Of a stretch of 5,465 nucleotides of DNA, positions 3,272-5,465 are shown one piece after another. The stretch's first letter is position 1; every line of letters begins with the position of its first letter. Source of the DNA: Myxococcales bacterium (lineage in GTDB: Bacteria; Myxococcota; Bradymonadia; UBA7976; UBA1532). Below the pieces are notes generated by a model that made no database searches, was not told where the DNA came from, and saw only the letters and a list, made by a program, of their open reading frames with translations. The stretch covers positions 1 to 5,465 of the forward strand of contig JAGQJJ010000323.1 of the NCBI GenBank assembly GCA_020430675.1, given 5' to 3'. Position numbers and translations under genes: made by a program.

Positions 3272-5465
3272 GCGACTGGCACCCGTCGAACACGAGTTCG
3301 GCGTGCTGCACCTCTTCTGTGGCATCGGCGGTGGCGCCCTCGGCTTCGGGGCCGCCCGCGCCGAGATCGGCGGGCTCTCAGGCCGCTTCGTCAACGTCGG
3401 CGGCATCGACTGCGACCCGCTCGCGATCGAAGACTACACCCGCCTGACCGGCACGCCCGGCACGGTGCTCGACCTGTTCACGGCCGAAGACTACGCCGAC
3501 TTCCACGGCCGCCCGCCGCCTGACGGCTGGCGCGAGGCGATGCCGAGCGACATCGCACGGGCGGCGACCCGCACGCCCGACGTCGTCTTCCTCAGCCCGC
3601 CCTGCCAGGGCTTCAGCGGTCTGCTCTCGCGGCGCAAGTCGGAGTCGAAGCCATACCGCGCGCTCAACCGCCTGGTCGCGCGTGGCGTCTGGCTGACCCT
3701 GGAGGCATTCGCCGAGCGGCCGAAGCTGATCATCCTGGAGAACGTGCCTCGCATCTTGCAGCGGGGTCGAGACCTGCTCGACCGCGTCATCGCGCTGCTC
3801 AATGCCTTTGGCTACGCGACGCAAGAGACTGTCCACAACTGCGGTGAGGTCGGTGGGCTCGCCGCCAACCGTCGGCGGTATCTGCTGGTCGCGCGCCACG
3901 TCGAGCAGGTCGCGCCCTTCCTCTACGAGCCACCGAACAAAGGCATGCGCCCGCTCGGCGATGAGATCCTGCGCCTGCCATTGCCCTTCGACCCCGCGGC
4001 GGGGCCGATGCACGCGCTGCCGAAGCTCGACTTCAAGACCTGGCTGCGCCTTGCCCTGGTGCCCGCCGGCGGCGACTGGCGTGACCTGCGTGCGTGGGCG
4101 CCCGATACCTTCCGCGTCGACCGCACACCTTTCAACAACGTCTATCGCGTGCTGCGCCTCGATGAGCCGGCGCCGACGGTCACCTCCGGCGCGACGCCAG
4201 GGGGCGGGGGCTACTCGATCGTCGACCCGCGCCTGAGCGACTCGCCCGGCCGGCACACCTGCAAGTACCACGTCGCCGACCCCGAGCAGCCCGCTCGCAC
4301 GGTCACCAGCGCGCGGGTCGGCAGCGGCGCGTTGAGCACGGTCGACCCGCGCCTCAGCGACGCCCCCGGTCGGCACACGACGAAGTACCACGTCGCAGAT
4401 CCAGAGCTGCCCGCGCGGACCGTCACCGGCACGATGGACATCCAGGCCGGCGCGCTCAGCACCGTCGACCCGCGGATGTCATTGCCCGAGAACTCGGTGA
4501 CGTTGCGCGTGCGCGGCCTCGACGCGCCCGCAGCGACGGTGGTCGGGCGGTCATCGGTTTGGGACAGCGGCGGCCAGGCCGTGCCCGACCCGCGCCCGAC
4601 GGCCAGCTACCGCAACGGCACGCTCGGCGTCGGCCGCCTCGATGAGCCCGGCCAGACCATCGTCGCGTCGTCGGACATCTGGACGCCCGGCTCGGGCTCG
4701 ACCCCGGACCCGCGCGTCGGCAAAGCCTTCGCTGGCACCTACGGCGTCGTACCGCTCGATGCCCCCGCCGGCACCGTCACCGCCTCTGCGCGGGAGAGCA
4801 CGGGCGCGTTCAGCGTGCCGGACGTGCGCGTCGGGCGGGCGTTCGAGGGCACCTACGGCGTTGCTCCTCTGGAGACGCCCGCGGCGACCGTGACTGCCAA
4901 GGCCGGGCCCACCAGCGGACGCTTCAGCGTGCCCGACGTGCGCGTCCAGGCCGCGTTCGGCGGCGCCCACGGCGTCGTCGAGCTGAGCAGCCCGGCCCCC
5001 ACGATCATCGGCGAGTCGTGGCCGACCAACGGCCCGTTCACCGTCCCCGAGACGCGGCTCAGCAGCCGCCCGGACTTCTGGCCCGAGTGGGTGCCGATCA
5101 TCATCTCGCCGCACGACGGCTGCATGCACCGGCCGCTGACCACGCTGGAGTTGTACGCCCTGCAAGGCTTCAACCCCGCGGGCGCACCAAAGCTCGCCGA
5201 GAGGCGCAAGGGCAAGTCCAGCGTCGCACGCTGGCGGAAGGCGATCGGCAACGCCGTGCCGCCGCCCGCCGCGCAGGCATACGCAGAGACCATGCTGCGC
5301 ACCCTGCTCGCCAACGGGCTGGCCCAGCAGATGTTGCCATCGACGCCCGTCTGGGTCGCCCCGCCCGAGTTCCTGAACCGCGTGCTGCGGTGGTTCGCGC
5401 CCGATGACTATCCCGCCGAGCTGCCGTGCGCGGAGACCTGGGCGGCCGACGCGAGGTCTGCGTCG
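3264..5465 (+). CDS. Cytosine-5 DNA methyltransferase with eight-unit TRD-like array (3' end outside window)
   Basis: This reading frame is open from ATG 3264 to the window edge, giving at least 734 residues; M.HhaI has 327. It transfers a methyl group from S-adenosylmethionine to cytosine C5 in DNA. Motifs in order: I, L-F-C-G-I-G-G-G-A-L-G-F (17-28), AdoMet binding; II, I-D-C-D-P (48-52); IV, S-P-P-C-Q-G-F-S (111-118) with catalytic Cys114; VI, E-N-V (159-161); VIII, A-A-N-R-R-R-Y (200-206), where the usual Gln of QxRxR is Ala but both Arg remain; IX, R-P-L-T-T-L-E-L-Y-A-L-Q-G-F (623-636); X, I-G-N-A-V-P-P (661-667). Residues 207-295 include L-P-K-L-D-F-K-T-W-L and P-A-G-G-D-W-R-D-L. Residues 296-608 are eight repeat units where a single target-recognition domain would normally lie. 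At least 67 residues follow motif X, an unusual C-terminal extension. All key catalytic residues seen are intact, so activity is likely. No cognate endonuclease is visible, which suggests an orphan, self-protecting enzyme. Sequence specificity cannot be read from the window. Confidence 0.93.
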   Translation, partial: MGKRLAPVEHEFGVLHLFCGIGGGALGFGAARAEIGGLSGRFVNVGGIDCDPLAIEDYTRLTGTPGTVLDLFTAEDYADFHGRPPPDGWREAMPSDIARAATRTPDVVFLSPPCQGFSGLLSRRKSESKPYRALNRLVARGVWLTLEAFAERPKLIILENVPRILQRGRDLLDRVIALLNAFGYATQETVHNCGEVGGLAANRRRYLLVARHVEQVAPFLYEPPNKGMRPLGDEILRLPLPFDPAAGPMHALPKLDFKTWLRLALVPAGGDWRDLRAWAPDTFRVDRTPFNNVYRVLRLDEPAPTVTSGATPGGGGYSIVDPRLSDSPGRHTCKYHVADPEQPARTVTSARVGSGALSTVDPRLSDAPGRHTTKYHVADPELPARTVTGTMDIQAGALSTVDPRMSLPENSVTLRVRGLDAPAATVVGRSSVWDSGGQAVPDPRPTASYRNGTLGVGRLDEPGQTIVASSDIWTPGSGSTPDPRVGKAFAGTYGVVPLDAPAGTVTASARESTGAFSVPDVRVGRAFEGTYGVAPLETPAATVTAKAGPTSGRFSVPDVRVQAAFGGAHGVVELSSPAPTIIGESWPTNGPFTVPETRLSSRPDFWPEWVPIIISPHDGCMHRPLTTLELYALQGFNPAGAPKLAERRKGKSSVARWRKAIGNAVPPPAAQAYAETMLRTLLANGLAQQMLPSTPVWVAPPEFLNRVLRWFAPDDYPAELPCAETWAADARSAS
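4149..5087 (+). repeat. Eight tandem 38-41-residue units inside the methyltransferase gene
   Basis: Units begin at 4149, 4272, 4392, 4509, 4629, 4746, 4860 and 4974. Each starts with Val, and six codons later comes P-[AG]-x-T-[VI] in every copy. The conserved Thr residues are 305, 346, 386, 425, 465, 504, 542 and 580, spaced 41, 40, 39, 40, 39, 38 and 38. After T-[VI] comes a variable, glycine-rich stretch of about ten residues, then mostly [VP]-[DE]-[PVT]-R. Units 1-3 share V-D-P-R-[LM]-S and, in two junctions, P-G-R-H-T-x-K-Y-H-V-A-D-P-E; GTCGACCCGCG recurs at 4221, 4341 and 4464. Units 5-7 share R-V-G-[KR]-A-F-x-G-T-Y-G-V and F-S-V-P-D-V-R. Bases 4230-4313 and 4350-4433 agree at roughly four positions in five by my count, so some duplications look fairly recent. 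The reading frame is preserved throughout. Confidence 0.92.

Noticed and set aside
3378..4391. 337-residue open frame on the minus strand
   Set aside because: It lies opposite the methyltransferase, whose catalytic motifs are unmistakable. The minus-strand product is Arg/Ala/Val-rich without recognisable motifs and is a by-product of GC-rich codons.
4149..5087. CRISPR array or non-coding satellite because of the roughly 120-base periodicity
   Set aside because: The period is 114-123 bases and always a multiple of three, the copies are diverged, the frame is open throughout, and the conservation is at protein level inside a methyltransferase.

Overview
The window is a GC-rich, tightly packed stretch in which five genes run on the + strand and fill almost everything from base 125 to the right edge. 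G/C-ending codons dominate all five. The gene content (RdgC-type recombination protein, phage Gp37/Gp68-family protein, small winged-helix protein, orphan-looking cytosine-5 DNA methyltransferase) is what one expects in a prophage, phage or integrative element. The RdgC form and base composition suggest a host among the high-GC Myxococcota/'deltaproteobacteria'. That taxonomic guess is inference; no rRNA or other marker is present.

Layout: 1-124 is a leader with a small hairpin and no recognisable gene. 125-751 encodes a protein matching the N-terminal two thirds of RdgC. 753-1670, with its own Shine-Dalgarno, encodes a protein that appears to supply the remaining C-terminal part of RdgC, followed by a long acidic, proline-rich tail containing an SSB-tail-like DDDIPPW. 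After a 69-base gap, 1740-2768 encodes a three-cysteine Gp37/Gp68 (DUF5131) protein. It overlaps by ATGA with 2765-3271, a 168-residue protein with two predicted helix-turn-helix segments. That gene overlaps by 8 bases with the largest gene, a cytosine-5 DNA methyltransferase that starts at 3264 and is still open at 5465.

The standout is the methyltransferase. Between motif VIII and motif IX it carries eight tandem units of 38-41 residues, each with V-x2-[LP]-[DES]-x-P-[AG]-x-T-[VI]. This is the size and the T-[VLI] signature of single target-recognition domains (TRDs) in the multispecific methyltransferases of Bacillus SP-beta-type phages. The simplest reading is an enzyme with an amplified, diversifying TRD array, which could protect one mobile element from many restriction enzymes. 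No restriction endonuclease is visible. RdgC (DNA binding/recombination) and the methyltransferase (modification) would both act on the element's DNA; the winged-helix protein may regulate the set, and the role of the Gp37/Gp68 protein is unknown.
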